In this document: positions 8,645 through 17,991 of the stretch, piece by piece
Layout of the letters: every line of letters begins with the position of its first letter
Numbering within the stretch: position 1 is the stretch's first letter
Source of the DNA: DATFYM01 sp035315065
GTDB taxonomy: Bacteria > Acidobacteriota > Terriglobia > UBA7540
DNA: 64,000 bases
Assembly (NCBI GenBank): GCA_035315065.1
Contig: DATFYM010000082.1
Coordinates: forward strand, 28,916-92,915
Direction of reading: 5' to 3'
The notes under the pieces: model-generated
The model's database searches: none
Told to the model about the DNA's origin: nothing
Seen by the model: only the letters and a program-made list of their open reading frames with translations
Program-made: the position numbers and the translations under genes

Positions 8645-10159
8645 ATGTTCCGTCGCGTAACCCAATTCTATGCGCTGCTCTTGCTTCCCATGTTCACCGC
8701 CTTCCCCACACTCGGTGCGGAAGATCCGCCCATCCCGGTTCAGGTCCACTGGAATCAAGTTACCCGTGTTTCGCAAACCACGCCGACGTTCTTGCTGGGT
8801 GCGGGACCATCCTTATTTCGGGGATCCCCGCTTCACGATCGAATCTTCCGGACTATCAAGGAGCTGGGCGCTGATGATGTGCGCTACACGGGAGGCGGAT
8901 ACGTTCTCCCACATTACGGCGTCGCGGAAATGGAGCCTCCCACCGCCACCACGACATCGTGGAACTTCTCCGAGGTCGACGCCTTGACCGAGGACACGAT
9001 GAACGCCCTCGATGGGCATCCGGTAGTCTTGAACTTCACCACCATCCCCGCCTGGATGTTCAAGTTGACGGAGCCCGTCCGCTACCCGGCGGATCCGGCC
9101 AAGGTGTGCTGGGACTGCTCGCGAGGCAAGGAGTTGCGTGATCCCACTTACCGCGAAGTTGCCGACTACTTTGCCCGCGTGGTGAGTTGGCACGTGAAAG
9201 GCGGCTTCACCGATGAGCTGGGAAAATGGCACGAATCCGGGCATCACTACAAGGTGGATTATTGGGAAGTGTTCAACGAACCCGATCTGGAACACGGGTT
9301 CAGCCCGCAGACCTACACGAAGCTTTACGATGCCGTGGTAGAAGCAATCCACAAGGTCTCCCCTCAGACCAAGTTCGTCGGCATCTCCGACTCCTACCCC
9401 GCCGGGCATCCGGAGTTCTACACGTACTTCCTCAACCCCAAGAATCACAAGCCGGGAATTCCGCTCGACATGATCTCCTACCACTTCTACGCTGTGCCCA
9501 GTTCGGACGAATCCCCTGAAGTTCAGCAGTTCACTTATTTCAACCAAGCCGACAGGTTCCTGGAGATCGTTGGTTACATTGAAGCCCTCCGAAAAATGCT
9601 GTCGCCTAAGACCGGTACCATGGTGAACGAGATCGGAACCATGCTTCCTGAAGATTGGGCACAGACGAGTCCCGACTACGTCTTCAAACCCATCAGGCCC
9701 TCCTATTGGAATCTCTCGGCGGCGACCTATGCTTATGTCTTCGCGGGACTGGCGCGGCTGGGGATCGATGCAGCCGGCGAATCGGGAATACCGGTGGCTC
9801 CCGGCATGTGGCCTAGCATCGCCATGCTCGATTGGGAGACCGGCCAACCGAACGCGCGATTCTGGGTGCTCAAGCTCATTCATGACAACTTCCGGCCCGG
9901 GGACAAGATGGTCGATACGCAAAACCCGTCAGGCTACGTGCTGACGCAAGCATTCGTCAGCCGCAGCGGAGAACGGAAGCTTCTGGTGGTGAACAAACGC
10001 GACCGCGAGTTTCGCCTGAGCACGCCCGAATCCGCGGGCGGAACGATCGAAGTCGTCGACCAGACAACCGGCTCGAACCCGCCCGCCTCAAGCAGAATTG
10101 AGGGCCAGAGCTTTGAATTGCGCGGGCTCGGCGTGGCGGTGGTGACGCTTCCCAAGTAG
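8645..10159 (+). CDS. Secreted GH39-like glycoside hydrolase
   Basis: Probable exported TIM-barrel glycosidase related to GH39 (beta-xylosidase / alpha-L-iduronidase group). With the ATG at 8645 it has a clear signal peptide (FYALLLLPMFTAFPTLGA) and a ribosome site GGGGTGA. The upstream frame back to 8576 overlaps the permease gene and is less likely. The acid/base region reads YWEVFNEPDLE, and a second Glu in TMVNEIGTM suits the nucleophile. The length of 504 residues fits. A C-terminal beta domain follows (about residue 410 on). It converges on a GH38-like gene, so the pair probably handles plant or exopolysaccharide oligosaccharides. Confidence 0.72.
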   Translation: MFRRVTQFYALLLLPMFTAFPTLGAEDPPIPVQVHWNQVTRVSQTTPTFLLGAGPSLFRGSPLHDRIFRTIKELGADDVRYTGGGYVLPHYGVAEMEPPTATTTSWNFSEVDALTEDTMNALDGHPVVLNFTTIPAWMFKLTEPVRYPADPAKVCWDCSRGKELRDPTYREVADYFARVVSWHVKGGFTDELGKWHESGHHYKVDYWEVFNEPDLEHGFSPQTYTKLYDAVVEAIHKVSPQTKFVGISDSYPAGHPEFYTYFLNPKNHKPGIPLDMISYHFYAVPSSDESPEVQQFTYFNQADRFLEIVGYIEALRKMLSPKTGTMVNEIGTMLPEDWAQTSPDYVFKPIRPSYWNLSAATYAYVFAGLARLGIDAAGESGIPVAPGMWPSIAMLDWETGQPNARFWVLKLIHDNFRPGDKMVDTQNPSGYVLTQAFVSRSGERKLLVVNKRDREFRLSTPESAGGTIEVVDQTTGSNPPASSRIEGQSFELRGLGVAVVTLPK

Positions 10160-10160
10160 C

Positions 10161-10222
10161 GGCGAGTTTACCTCGCCAAATGGCGGCCGTAGCGGCGAGC
10201 CAGATGGCGGCGTCAAGCCGCC
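10161..10222. terminator. Two GC-rich hairpins between convergent glycosidase genes
   Basis: GGCGAG-TTTAC-CTCGCC (10161-10177) and GGCGG-CGTCAAG-CCGCC (10206-10222) fill the 64-bp gap between two convergent stop codons. They resemble dispersed REP-type palindromes and could act as a bidirectional terminator. No T-run follows. Confidence 0.45.
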
Positions 10223-10223
10223 T

Positions 10224-13200
10224 CTACCTCAGTTTTGGCGCGAGGATGCGCAAAGTTAACGGTTCGTGAGGCTTCAGGTTCACTTCCACAGAGTGGCCAT
10301 CAACCTTGAGTTCCTCCTGGTTTTCCTCGGCAGCATTGGCCAACCATACTCTCTCTATACGGAAGAGCGGCAGCGTCAAATGCGCTACAGTGGCGACGCC
10401 TCCGGTTTCGAGCAGGCGCACCACGGTTCCGTTACCGTCCTCAGCCACTTTCCAGTTCTCCACGGCCACATTGGCGGCGTCCACGTCGAGGAAGCTGGTG
10501 GGTGCAGTAGTGAGCGGTCGCTCGGGATCGCCAAATTTGTCGTTGCCGACGACTTGGCCAAGCTCCAGAGGAGTCATGGCCGAACGGCCGATCCTCGCCA
10601 AGTCCCCGGGCGCCAGTTCACGTCCACTGGTCAGCATGTAGCGAAAGACGAAATCGCCACTCTGCACGCGACGGAAATTGGTATGCCAGTAGTTGTTCAG
10701 GGCGTAGGAGAAGATCGTGCCGCTCTTCGGCTCTAACCGCTCCGGCCATGTGCCACGATTGATGTCGCCCAAGGTTACCAGCGGCGAATCCATGGGCACC
10801 AGGCCAACGCTCAAGTCAGGCGAAGCGACCTTCACCCAATGCTGCACGGTGAACCAAGCGGTATTTGCCCCTTGGAGCAGATCACGCGCCGGATCCACCC
10901 ACCCGTTCTGGATTTCGTAACTGAAGTCCGGCGGGGCTGCTGCGACCGGGAAGGCAAAATAGACTGCCTCCTTGGTGTCGACCGCGTCCTTGTGCAAGCG
11001 GTTGATGAACTCGATCTTCTTCTCTTGATCGAAAAGGACGATTTCCGACTCGATGGATGGCGCGTGCAGCCCGCTCGTTTCATAGGCTAAGATCTCGCCA
11101 TACGAAGTCTTCGATACGCCAGTCACCGCGCCTCCACTCGAGGCGCTAACGGTCAGGTTCGCGAGGGGGAGCGACTTGCGCAAGTAAACCAATTGCGTCC
11201 CGTCTCCGCCGGAGACATAGAGATACTGATTGAATCGGTAAGGACTCGAGGCGTCCACCAGTTCGCGGCTGAGCTGTTTGTCGTAGACGCTCTTCACTGC
11301 TCCCGCCGCCGGGTCTACCTCGACCCGGTAGTAATCATTTTCAATCATATTCGACATGGGCAACACCTTCTCGCCCGGCGGCGCATGCCCGTGCTCTTGC
11401 CGGGTCGCCACGTGATAGCAACGATAGCCTAGCGAGGGTACGTCACGAGCCAGGAACCTCACGTGATCATAGCTCCCGTGGTCAGTGAGGACTTCCACCG
11501 GGACCGGCGTGCGGCCTGGATACTCGAGAAGCACTTCGCCGGCATCGAGATCGGCTTCCACCAATTCGCTCCGCGTCCAGTTCAGCGAGTTGAAAACTAC
11601 TATTGCCGTGGCCGGAACATGAATCTGGTCGGCCAGTTGGCTCAGCGATTGATCGAGAATGGCGTTGACCCGCTCCCGACCGTCGACCGCAAGCTGGTCT
11701 TTCGTGGCAAATTGGCGGATCGTTTCCTCGCTCTGCGGCCGTGAGTATCCGCCCCAGGAAGTGAAAGTATGCTCGGCGTATAGGACCAGATCGTCCCACA
11801 TGCGGCGAACCTGCTCAGCGGGCCCCGACACGGTTGGGTGGAGCAAGGTGGCAATCGTCGCCAGTTTTTCGGCCGAGGGGGCTCGCTGCTGGCTCGAACG
11901 GTCTATGGCCAGGTAATGCGCGTCTGTGCCGTAGCCATCCTCCCAGTAGGGACCTCCGTCGCCGACGACAGTGGGGAGTTCGGAGCCGTAACGCTGGTCG
12001 ATGTAGCGCATGTAATCCGGGAAAGTCGCCAGGATCATCTTGGGATAAGCATATTTGGAGTTCCACTTCTGGACAAACTCGGGCTCACCTGGAATGAGGT
12101 CCGTGTTTTCGACCTGGCTGCCATACATCAGGACCGCGTCCGGCTTGTACGATGAGGCCTCGTACTGTTGGAAGAACGTGGGAAGCGACTGCCGGCATGC
12201 CGCTTCTTGCGCCGGCACGCCGCATACAAATGAGAGCTGAAAGTATTGCCGGGAGTAAGACATCAGGACCTTGCTGCCATCAGGTCCCTGCCACCAGAAG
12301 GGAGATTTCTCATTCCACTGTCCATAGAGCAGAATCGGCGCTCGATCGTTATTGCTCGCGGCCAAAAAGTACTTGATACCGAGAGCGTGCAGGACAGAAG
12401 GATAAGACCAGGTGTAGCTCGGAACGTCCGAAATATTGACGTAATCGAAGGGGACCTTCTGCTCCCGGTGCAGTTCGCCGGAATAATCTGTCGAGCGGAT
12501 CAGCTCTTCCAGCGTGGGATAGCCGGTCATCAGGTTCGCGAGCTGCGCCGGAACAGAAATCTTACCGTCGCGTACAAATCCGAGGAGGCGTGCGCGCGAC
12601 TGAGCGTTGCGCGAAGCAAGATACTCGCGGACAATCCAAGATCCGTCGAGGCTGAAGCGCATCTCCGGATGAGCGTCAATCTCATCCAGCAGCTGATCGA
12701 TGTTCCGATTGTGAATCTCCGCCACCTTTCCCTGGTAGTCGGTAAAGCCAATGTCAAGGTGCGCGTGCGGGACAACGTAGGCGGTCCACTTGCGCTGCGG
12801 AACCAGAGTCAGGTGGGATGTGTGCGTCTTGCCGTTCCCACGGATGGTAACCTCCGCGCCAGTCGGCCCGCTTAACTCGGGGATCGCCACCTCCTCCCGC
12901 CACTGGCCGAAATCGGCCTCCGTCGCGATCGAGCTTCGAAGTTGCTGACCCGCCATCGAAAGCACTATATCCCCGTTACGAACCGGCTCGTCGAGAGTGA
13001 CCGAAACGACCGTCAGTTCCGCCAAGCTAGCGCCTTGATGGGTGTAGAAAATGGTTGGCTCCACGGTTACTGGAGGCCGGTCCGCAGGCTTGCCCGCCGA
13101 GTCTTGGATCAGTCGCAGCGCGTCGTAGGCAAGCCACGAATCACCCTCCCCCTCTTTGGGGTCGTCCACCGCGGTTAAGACCAGCTTGTTCTCCCCCAGC

Positions 13201-13709
13201 TTGAAGAGGTGCGTGGGAAGCTCGATCTCCACCCGATCGCCGCCGTAGACGGGGGAATCCGCGCCAAAATCACCGGGGTAGTAACTCACCTTTCGATGGA
13301 AATAGAACAACCCCGATTTGCCATTCAGCTCTACCCGAAGAGCTGGCACTCGCGAATGGGAAAGTATCACTGACACATCCAGCCGGTAAACGCCTTTTGG
13401 CGGCTCGTTTAGGTTGAACCGTATCGTGTACGGGTGCGGTCGTCCTCCTGCATCCTTATTCGCGGAACCGGGCTGCTCAGCCGGCCAGTCCGCGGTTGGA
13501 TCACTCTTACCGACAGTAAAAACAGGGTTGTACTCGGGGTTCGAAGGATCACCGTGTATCTTGAATTCAAAGGATGATTGGTCGAACTTGCCGATCTCCC
13601 ACACCGTGCGGTCCACCGCCGCGAGCGGTCGCGCCCCGGCCAGAGCAGAGACCAGTACGGAAACCAATACCGCTAAAGTGAGAATCCGAGCCTTGCAGTT
13701 ACAGTGCAT
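10224..13709 (-). CDS. Secreted GH38-family alpha-mannosidase-like protein
   Basis: An 1161-residue exported glycosidase. A signal peptide (about residues 8-30, LTLAVLVSVLVSALAG) is followed by a beta-sandwich resembling the polysaccharide-lyase 4 C-terminal domain (DRTVWEIGKFDQSSFEF). The GH38 catalytic barrel begins near residue 310 with the zinc motif PHAHLDIGFTDYQ; a candidate nucleophile Asp lies in YVNISDVPSYTW. The C-terminal half has the large beta-domains of the mannosidase family. The N-terminal sandwich plus GH38 layout is unusual for well-studied mannosidases and suggests a polysaccharide substrate. It lies 51 bp downstream of an SDR gene and may be last in that transcription unit. 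Confidence 0.78.
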   Translation of the reverse strand: MHCNCKARILTLAVLVSVLVSALAGARPLAAVDRTVWEIGKFDQSSFEFKIHGDPSNPEYNPVFTVGKSDPTADWPAEQPGSANKDAGGRPHPYTIRFNLNEPPKGVYRLDVSVILSHSRVPALRVELNGKSGLFYFHRKVSYYPGDFGADSPVYGGDRVEIELPTHLFKLGENKLVLTAVDDPKEGEGDSWLAYDALRLIQDSAGKPADRPPVTVEPTIFYTHQGASLAELTVVSVTLDEPVRNGDIVLSMAGQQLRSSIATEADFGQWREEVAIPELSGPTGAEVTIRGNGKTHTSHLTLVPQRKWTAYVVPHAHLDIGFTDYQGKVAEIHNRNIDQLLDEIDAHPEMRFSLDGSWIVREYLASRNAQSRARLLGFVRDGKISVPAQLANLMTGYPTLEELIRSTDYSGELHREQKVPFDYVNISDVPSYTWSYPSVLHALGIKYFLAASNNDRAPILLYGQWNEKSPFWWQGPDGSKVLMSYSRQYFQLSFVCGVPAQEAACRQSLPTFFQQYEASSYKPDAVLMYGSQVENTDLIPGEPEFVQKWNSKYAYPKMILATFPDYMRYIDQRYGSELPTVVGDGGPYWEDGYGTDAHYLAIDRSSQQRAPSAEKLATIATLLHPTVSGPAEQVRRMWDDLVLYAEHTFTSWGGYSRPQSEETIRQFATKDQLAVDGRERVNAILDQSLSQLADQIHVPATAIVVFNSLNWTRSELVEADLDAGEVLLEYPGRTPVPVEVLTDHGSYDHVRFLARDVPSLGYRCYHVATRQEHGHAPPGEKVLPMSNMIENDYYRVEVDPAAGAVKSVYDKQLSRELVDASSPYRFNQYLYVSGGDGTQLVYLRKSLPLANLTVSASSGGAVTGVSKTSYGEILAYETSGLHAPSIESEIVLFDQEKKIEFINRLHKDAVDTKEAVYFAFPVAAAPPDFSYEIQNGWVDPARDLLQGANTAWFTVQHWVKVASPDLSVGLVPMDSPLVTLGDINRGTWPERLEPKSGTIFSYALNNYWHTNFRRVQSGDFVFRYMLTSGRELAPGDLARIGRSAMTPLELGQVVGNDKFGDPERPLTTAPTSFLDVDAANVAVENWKVAEDGNGTVVRLLETGGVATVAHLTLPLFRIERVWLANAAEENQEELKVDGHSVEVNLKPHEPLTLRILAPKLR

Positions 13710-13760
13710 AACAGCCTCGCCTTCGGGCGATCAACAGACGACTCCAAGTAAATCGGACGC

Positions 13761-14570
13761 CTACGCCTTCGTCGCGCCGGTCCCTGACTCCTGGAACGCC
13801 ATACCACCTATCGGGACGAGCAATCCGCCGTCCACCATGACGGCCGATCCGGTGACGAAGGAGGCAAGATCGCTGGCCAGAAAGACGATGACCCGCGCCA
13901 CTTCCTCGGGGCGCCCCATTTTGCCCCGAACGTGGAGACGGTCGCACGCGGCCAACACCTGATCCGGTTGGGGGTCGAGCTCGGCAGACCAGTGCAACAT
14001 CGGCGTGTCGACGGCTCCGGGCAACACACAATTAGCTCGGATGTTTTGCTTTCCGTAGTCCAGGGCCAGACATCGCGCAAGTCCCAGGAGTCCGTGCTTG
14101 CTGACGACGTAATGAACCGAGTTGCGCTGCGCGGCCACCGACTGCACCGATCCGGTAAGGACAATCGCGCCACCGCCGCGCTCAATCATGCGCGGAATAG
14201 CGTATTTCGACATCAGAAACGCACCTTTGAGATTCACACTCATCACCTCGTCCCACTCCTCCTCGGAGATGGTAGTCACCGTACCGTAACGCTGGATTCC
14301 GGCATTGCTCACCAGAACATCGATGCCCCCAAGTCTCGCCGCGATTTCGGGGACGACGGATTCCACCTGGGCGCGAACACTCGTATCGGCCGGGAAGAAC
14401 TCAGCACGTTGGTTCTTGCCTCGCAGTTCGGACACTGTGTGCTCACCCGCCTTGGCATCGCGGTCCACAATCGCGACGGCAGCATGCCGGTCCGCGAACT
14501 CGTGGGCGCAAGCTTGGCCGATGCCCGAACCGGCTCCCGTGATCACCACTACCTTGCCGCTAAAATCCAT
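13761..14570 (-). CDS. SDR-family dehydrogenase
   Basis: A 269-residue classical short-chain dehydrogenase/reductase. The cofactor motif TGAGSGIG (residues ~11-18), NAG block VSNAGI, catalytic Ser in TGSVQSV and YVVSK (YxxxK) are all present. The start is ATG 14570 with an upstream GGAGAA. An open frame continues upstream, but it only translates a heptamer palindrome (peptide EPRIPNP and similar), so that extension is rejected. The C-terminal tail MAFQESGTGATKA is poorly conserved. The citrate lyase alpha gene lies upstream and the GH38 gene downstream on the same strand. The substrate (a hydroxy acid or sugar) is unknown. Confidence 0.85.
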   Translation of the reverse strand: MDFSGKVVVITGAGSGIGQACAHEFADRHAAVAIVDRDAKAGEHTVSELRGKNQRAEFFPADTSVRAQVESVVPEIAARLGGIDVLVSNAGIQRYGTVTTISEEEWDEVMSVNLKGAFLMSKYAIPRMIERGGGAIVLTGSVQSVAAQRNSVHYVVSKHGLLGLARCLALDYGKQNIRANCVLPGAVDTPMLHWSAELDPQPDQVLAACDRLHVRGKMGRPEEVARVIVFLASDLASFVTGSAVMVDGGLLVPIGGMAFQESGTGATKA

Positions 14571-14588
14571 TGGCTTCTCCCCTTGTGT

Positions 14589-14679
14589 GGGGTTCGGGAT
14601 TCGCGGTTCGGGGTTCGCAGAACAAATGCCCGAACCCGAATCTTCCTCCGCGAATCCCCAGCCCCGAATCCCGAACCCC
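14589..14679. repeat. Heptamer-phased palindrome between citF and SDR
   Basis: Words GGGTTCG-GGATTCG-CGGTTCG-GGGTTCG (14589-14618) face their reverse complement (14649-14679). A smaller complementary pair lies in the loop. Confidence 0.85.
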
Positions 14680-14694
14680 GCTTGGCGGCACGCA

Positions 14695-16245
14695 TCAGAC
14701 AACCTGCCGCACGGTATCCAGCAGAGTTCCATCCACCCATTTCACCACTGCGACCGGGCGATCGCCAAAGATGGGCTTTTCCGGCTTACCCCCGCAGATG
14801 CGCTCCACCTCCTGCTGGATTTCCTGGATCGGCCGGATGGGCAAGCCCGAACCGCGCGTGGCTTCGATCAGATCCTGCCGCCGCGGGTTGATGGCGATGC
14901 CGCGCTCGGTCACTACTACGTCGATTAGCTCGCCCGGCCCGGTTAGCGTGGTCACACGGTCCACGATCACGGGAATGCGGTCGCGAAAGGAAGGCACTGC
15001 CAGGATGGTGCAACCAGCAAAGAGGCAGTTCTGCCAGCCGCCAATGCCGTGCAGCAGCCGGCCGTCGGAGTGCGTCACTACGTTACCGTTGAACTCCGCA
15101 TCGACCTCGGTGGCGCCCAGCACCACCGCGTCGACCATGGTAGCGAAGTTCCCCTTGCCGTGGAAATTGTAGGACGTAAAGGGGGAAGTCGGCACGTGGC
15201 GAGGGTCGGTAGCAATGGAGCGCACGGCGTCCAAGTCAAATGTCTGACCGTCGAGGATGTAGTCCGTGAGGCCTTCCTGAAGTAGTTCGACGAGATACTT
15301 CGTGGAGCCGCCGCGGACGAAGCGTGCCTTGACGTCGGCGTGTTTCATCATGTCCTTCAGGAAGGAAACAAACGCCAGAGCGATGCCACCGGCGCCCGCC
15401 TGGAAGGAGAATCCGTTGCGCATGATTCCGGCGTCACGAAGGAACTGGGCCACCAAGCGGGCGATCCGCAGCCGGTCGGGGCTGCGCGTGATCTCGGTGG
15501 TGCCGGAGACAATCTTGGTCGGGTCGCCGATGGAATCGACTTCCACCACATAATCCACGTTGTTGCCCTGAATCTGCGACGGAATGCAGGGGAACGGCAC
15601 GAGGTTATCCGTCACCACGATCACGCGATCGGCGTAGATCGAGTCGGCCAGGGCAAAGCCCAGCGACCCGCAAGCGGACTTACCGCGCGCACCGTCGGCG
15701 TTGCCGAACGGGTCCGCCACGGGTGCCGCAATCACCGCGACGTCGATATGCACCTCGCCGTCCTGGATGGCCTGCCAGCGGCCGCCGTGCGAGCGTAGCA
15801 CGCCCATGCCGCGCATTCTACCCTGCGTGCAGTAGTCGCCGAGCGGACCGTTCATGCTGCCTTCGATGTGGTGCACCACGCCGGACTCCATGAGGCCGAT
15901 CACGGAAGCCTGGCTGGGGAAGGAAGCGCTGGGGAACCACATCAGATCGCGCACGCCCAAGCGAGCCGCGGCTTCGAGAGCCATAACGGCCACTCGGTCG
16001 CCGTCGCGAAGATGATGATGCGTGGAGATCACCATTCCGTCGCGCAGGCCGCATTTCTTCAGCGCGGTCTCGAGGTCCGGCACGCGCTTGTCACCATTGT
16101 CCGGACAATCGGCGCAGGAGCGAACCGGCGGCGCTTGCCTGCGGCCCTCTGGCGGGCGACCTTTGGGACCTTCATACGGGTGCTGGGGCCGGCCGTTGAC
16201 GATTATCGGCACCAGCCGTCCGGCGGCGTTTCGAACTAGCTCCAC
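14695..16245 (-). CDS. citF: Citrate lyase alpha subunit (citrate CoA-transferase)
   Basis: CitF transfers the acyl carrier of citrate lyase from acetate to citrate, the first half of citrate cleavage to acetate and oxaloacetate. The 516 residues cover the whole family: VNGRPQHPYEG near the start, MVISTHHHLRDGD, GSMNGPLGDYCTQGRM and GCTILAVPSFRDRIPVIVDR. The GTG at 16245 is chosen because GGAGG lies seven bases upstream. The further upstream frame translates a heptamer repeat (LPTPDSLLPFGG). The carrier (gamma) and beta functions are supplied by the fused gene upstream on the same strand, from which citF is separated by a 23S-IVP gene. No citC, citX or citG is seen nearby. Confidence 0.9.
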   Translation of the reverse strand: MELVRNAAGRLVPIIVNGRPQHPYEGPKGRPPEGRRQAPPVRSCADCPDNGDKRVPDLETALKKCGLRDGMVISTHHHLRDGDRVAVMALEAAARLGVRDLMWFPSASFPSQASVIGLMESGVVHHIEGSMNGPLGDYCTQGRMRGMGVLRSHGGRWQAIQDGEVHIDVAVIAAPVADPFGNADGARGKSACGSLGFALADSIYADRVIVVTDNLVPFPCIPSQIQGNNVDYVVEVDSIGDPTKIVSGTTEITRSPDRLRIARLVAQFLRDAGIMRNGFSFQAGAGGIALAFVSFLKDMMKHADVKARFVRGGSTKYLVELLQEGLTDYILDGQTFDLDAVRSIATDPRHVPTSPFTSYNFHGKGNFATMVDAVVLGATEVDAEFNGNVVTHSDGRLLHGIGGWQNCLFAGCTILAVPSFRDRIPVIVDRVTTLTGPGELIDVVVTERGIAINPRRQDLIEATRGSGLPIRPIQEIQQEVERICGGKPEKPIFGDRPVAVVKWVDGTLLDTVRQVV

Positions 16246-16263
16246 AAGCTGGCCTCCAAAAGG

Positions 16264-16334
16264 CAGTAGGGAATCGGGAGTAGGGAGTCGGGACTCGCTT
16301 CCCTGCTTTCCCGGCTCCCTACTTCCTGTTCCCA
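16264..16334. repeat. Heptamer-phased palindrome downstream of the IVP gene
   Basis: Words AGTAGGG-AATCGGG-AGTAGGG-AGTCGGG (16264-16292) with a partly diverged inverse arm (16301-16334). The right arm contains the stop and last codons of the IVP gene (ending ESKVGNRK). Confidence 0.8.
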
Positions 16335-16720
16335 ACTTTCGACTCCCTGGTCGCGCTTTGCAAGGAACGAATCAGGGCTCTCAACATCTTTCCGAGGTTG
16401 TCACAGTTGTCTAGAACCGGCTCTACGAGGTTCGTTGATGACAGGCCCACCCTCTGGGCGAGCAAGAGGTGAGTTTCCAATTCCTTTAGCGATCCCTGCG
16501 CCACGCGGAGAAACTGGATGTATTCTCCGCGAGTATCGCGGCCGTGTCCCTCGGCAATGTTGGCCGGCACAGAAGCCGAGGCTCTCCGAATCTGCGACGT
16601 CATGCCGTAGAGTTCTTCCCTGGGAAACTGACGAGTCAGTCGATAGCATTCTTCGGCCACCGTCATTCCACCCTGCCAGACTCTCAGGTCCCGATAGGAC
16701 CTGATTGATGCGTCACTCAT
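16319..16720 (-). CDS. Four-helix-bundle 23S rRNA intervening-sequence protein (IVP family)
   Basis: A 133-residue protein of the four-helix bundle family first found inside 23S rRNA intervening sequences. Diagnostic blocks are YRDLRVWQ, LTRQFPREELYGMTSQIRRA and SVPANIAEGHGR. No rRNA gene is near, so this is a stand-alone family member; its molecular role is unknown. It is inserted in the same orientation between the citD-citE fusion and citF, with heptamer repeats on both sides (16264-16334 and 16754-16793), as if carried in as a cassette. The last ~11 residues are encoded by repeat DNA. Confidence 0.88.
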   Translation of the reverse strand: MSDASIRSYRDLRVWQGGMTVAEECYRLTRQFPREELYGMTSQIRRASASVPANIAEGHGRDTRGEYIQFLRVAQGSLKELETHLLLAQRVGLSSTNLVEPVLDNCDNLGKMLRALIRSLQSATRESKVGNRK

Positions 16721-16753
16721 TGCGCTTGCCCCCCAACCTCCGTGATTCTTCTT

Positions 16754-16793
16754 CCCCGACTCCCGATTCCCTACTCCCTACTCCCTACTCCCA
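16754..16793. repeat. Heptamer-phased repeat, single arm
   Basis: Words CGACTCC-CGATTCC-CTACTCC repeated about five times. It contains the stop codon and last residues (GVGSRE) of the citrate lyase fusion gene and matches the word class of 16264-16334. Confidence 0.8.
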
Positions 16794-17991
16794 TGGCCTT
16801 TGCTTGGCCCACCAGCCGCAGCGCGCGCTGAACCACCGGCGGGTCGATCATCTTGGAGCCCAGGCTGACGACGCCTAGGCCGCGCTGCTGCGCCTCTTCG
16901 TAGGCGGCGACGATCTTCAACGCCTTCTCGATTTCCTCAGGCGAGGGAGCAAAAGCCTCGTGGATGATCGCAATCTGCAGCGGGTGAATACATCCCATAC
17001 CCTCAAAGCCTAGAGCGCGAGACGCTTCGCCCCAACGCCTCAAGCCCTCCATATCAGCGACATCGCCATAGACCGAGTCAATCGCCTGGACGTGCGCGGC
17101 ATGGGCCGCGTTCACCAGCCGCATGCGCGCGTAGAGTGACTCGCGCCCCTCGGCCGTCTTCACCACGCTGAGGTCCGCAGTATAGTCTTCGAGCCCGATG
17201 GTTATCGCGACCACCTGTTTCGAGGCGGTGGCGATAACGAAGGCATTTTCAATCCCCAGCGCAGACTCGAGAATCGGCATCAGCCAGAGATGACGATCGA
17301 TGCCGTGGCGAGCCAGAATCTCGGCGGCTCGGCGCTCGACTTCCACTACCTGCTCGGCGCGCTCCACCTTGGGTATCAGGATGACGTCCAGCGCTTCGGG
17401 CACGACCTCTTCCAGGTCCGCCAGCCCGAGCGGCAACTGATTGATGCGGACCATGCGCTCGGCCGCGCCGAAATCGACCGCGCGCAAAGCGTTGCGTACC
17501 AGGATTCGTGCCGCATCTTTCTCGGCGGGATGGACGGAGTCTTCGAGGTCGAGAATGATGGCGTCCGGACCGTGCAAGCCGGCGTTGATGTAATACTTGG
17601 GCTCGCTGCCGGGCAGGTAGAGGCGCGAGCGCCGCAGCCGGTCGCGGGGAGAAGCAACCGGCGCCACGGTCCTTTCTGGCAGGGCGCGCCGACCTTCACC
17701 GAGGCCCGCTCGACGCACCGCTGCTTCCAGGCGCGCGGCAATAACGAAGGGTAGAGCACCGGCGTCGTGGATCGCGACCCGCGCGTGCGCGACGCCGAGT
17801 GTTTCAAGGACGTCTCGCGCCTGAGCGCGGATCGCCTTGCCATAATAGGGCGCAACCCGCGACTCCAGCTCGATATCGATGCCGCCCGCCTCCCGCGGGT
17901 CCAGCGCCACGTGGAGATCGGACCGCACGTCCTCGCCCCAGTGTCCGGCCTCAGCAGTTCGCGGTGCGTCCAAGTCCGTCGATGCAGTCAT
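16771..17991 (-). CDS. Citrate lyase gamma-beta fusion (CitD acyl carrier + CitE lyase)
   Basis: A 406-residue fusion. Residues ~13-95 match CitD, the carrier with a phosphoribosyl-dephospho-CoA arm: GEDVRSDLHVAL with candidate attachment Ser24, GIDIELESRVAPYYGKAIRA, and GALPFVIAARLEAAVRRA. Residues ~115-400 match CitE of the HpcH/HpaI superfamily: RSRLYLPGSEPKYY, IILDLEDSVHPAEKDAAR, VRINQLPLG, IPKVERAEQV and TIGLEDYTADL. ATG 17991 with an upstream GAGGG is preferred; a TTG at 18057 would add a proline-rich tail. With CitF downstream it makes a complete alpha/beta/gamma set. Carrier and lyase are separate genes in the classical systems. Confidence 0.85.
   Translation of the reverse strand: MTASTDLDAPRTAEAGHWGEDVRSDLHVALDPREAGGIDIELESRVAPYYGKAIRAQARDVLETLGVAHARVAIHDAGALPFVIAARLEAAVRRAGLGEGRRALPERTVAPVASPRDRLRRSRLYLPGSEPKYYINAGLHGPDAIILDLEDSVHPAEKDAARILVRNALRAVDFGAAERMVRINQLPLGLADLEEVVPEALDVILIPKVERAEQVVEVERRAAEILARHGIDRHLWLMPILESALGIENAFVIATASKQVVAITIGLEDYTADLSVVKTAEGRESLYARMRLVNAAHAAHVQAIDSVYGDVADMEGLRRWGEASRALGFEGMGCIHPLQIAIIHEAFAPSPEEIEKALKIVAAYEEAQQRGLGVVSLGSKMIDPPVVQRALRLVGQAKAMGVGSRE

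Noticed and set aside
16319..16720. IVP gene as evidence of a 23S rRNA gene nearby
   Set aside because: No rRNA sequence is present; stand-alone IVP genes are common.
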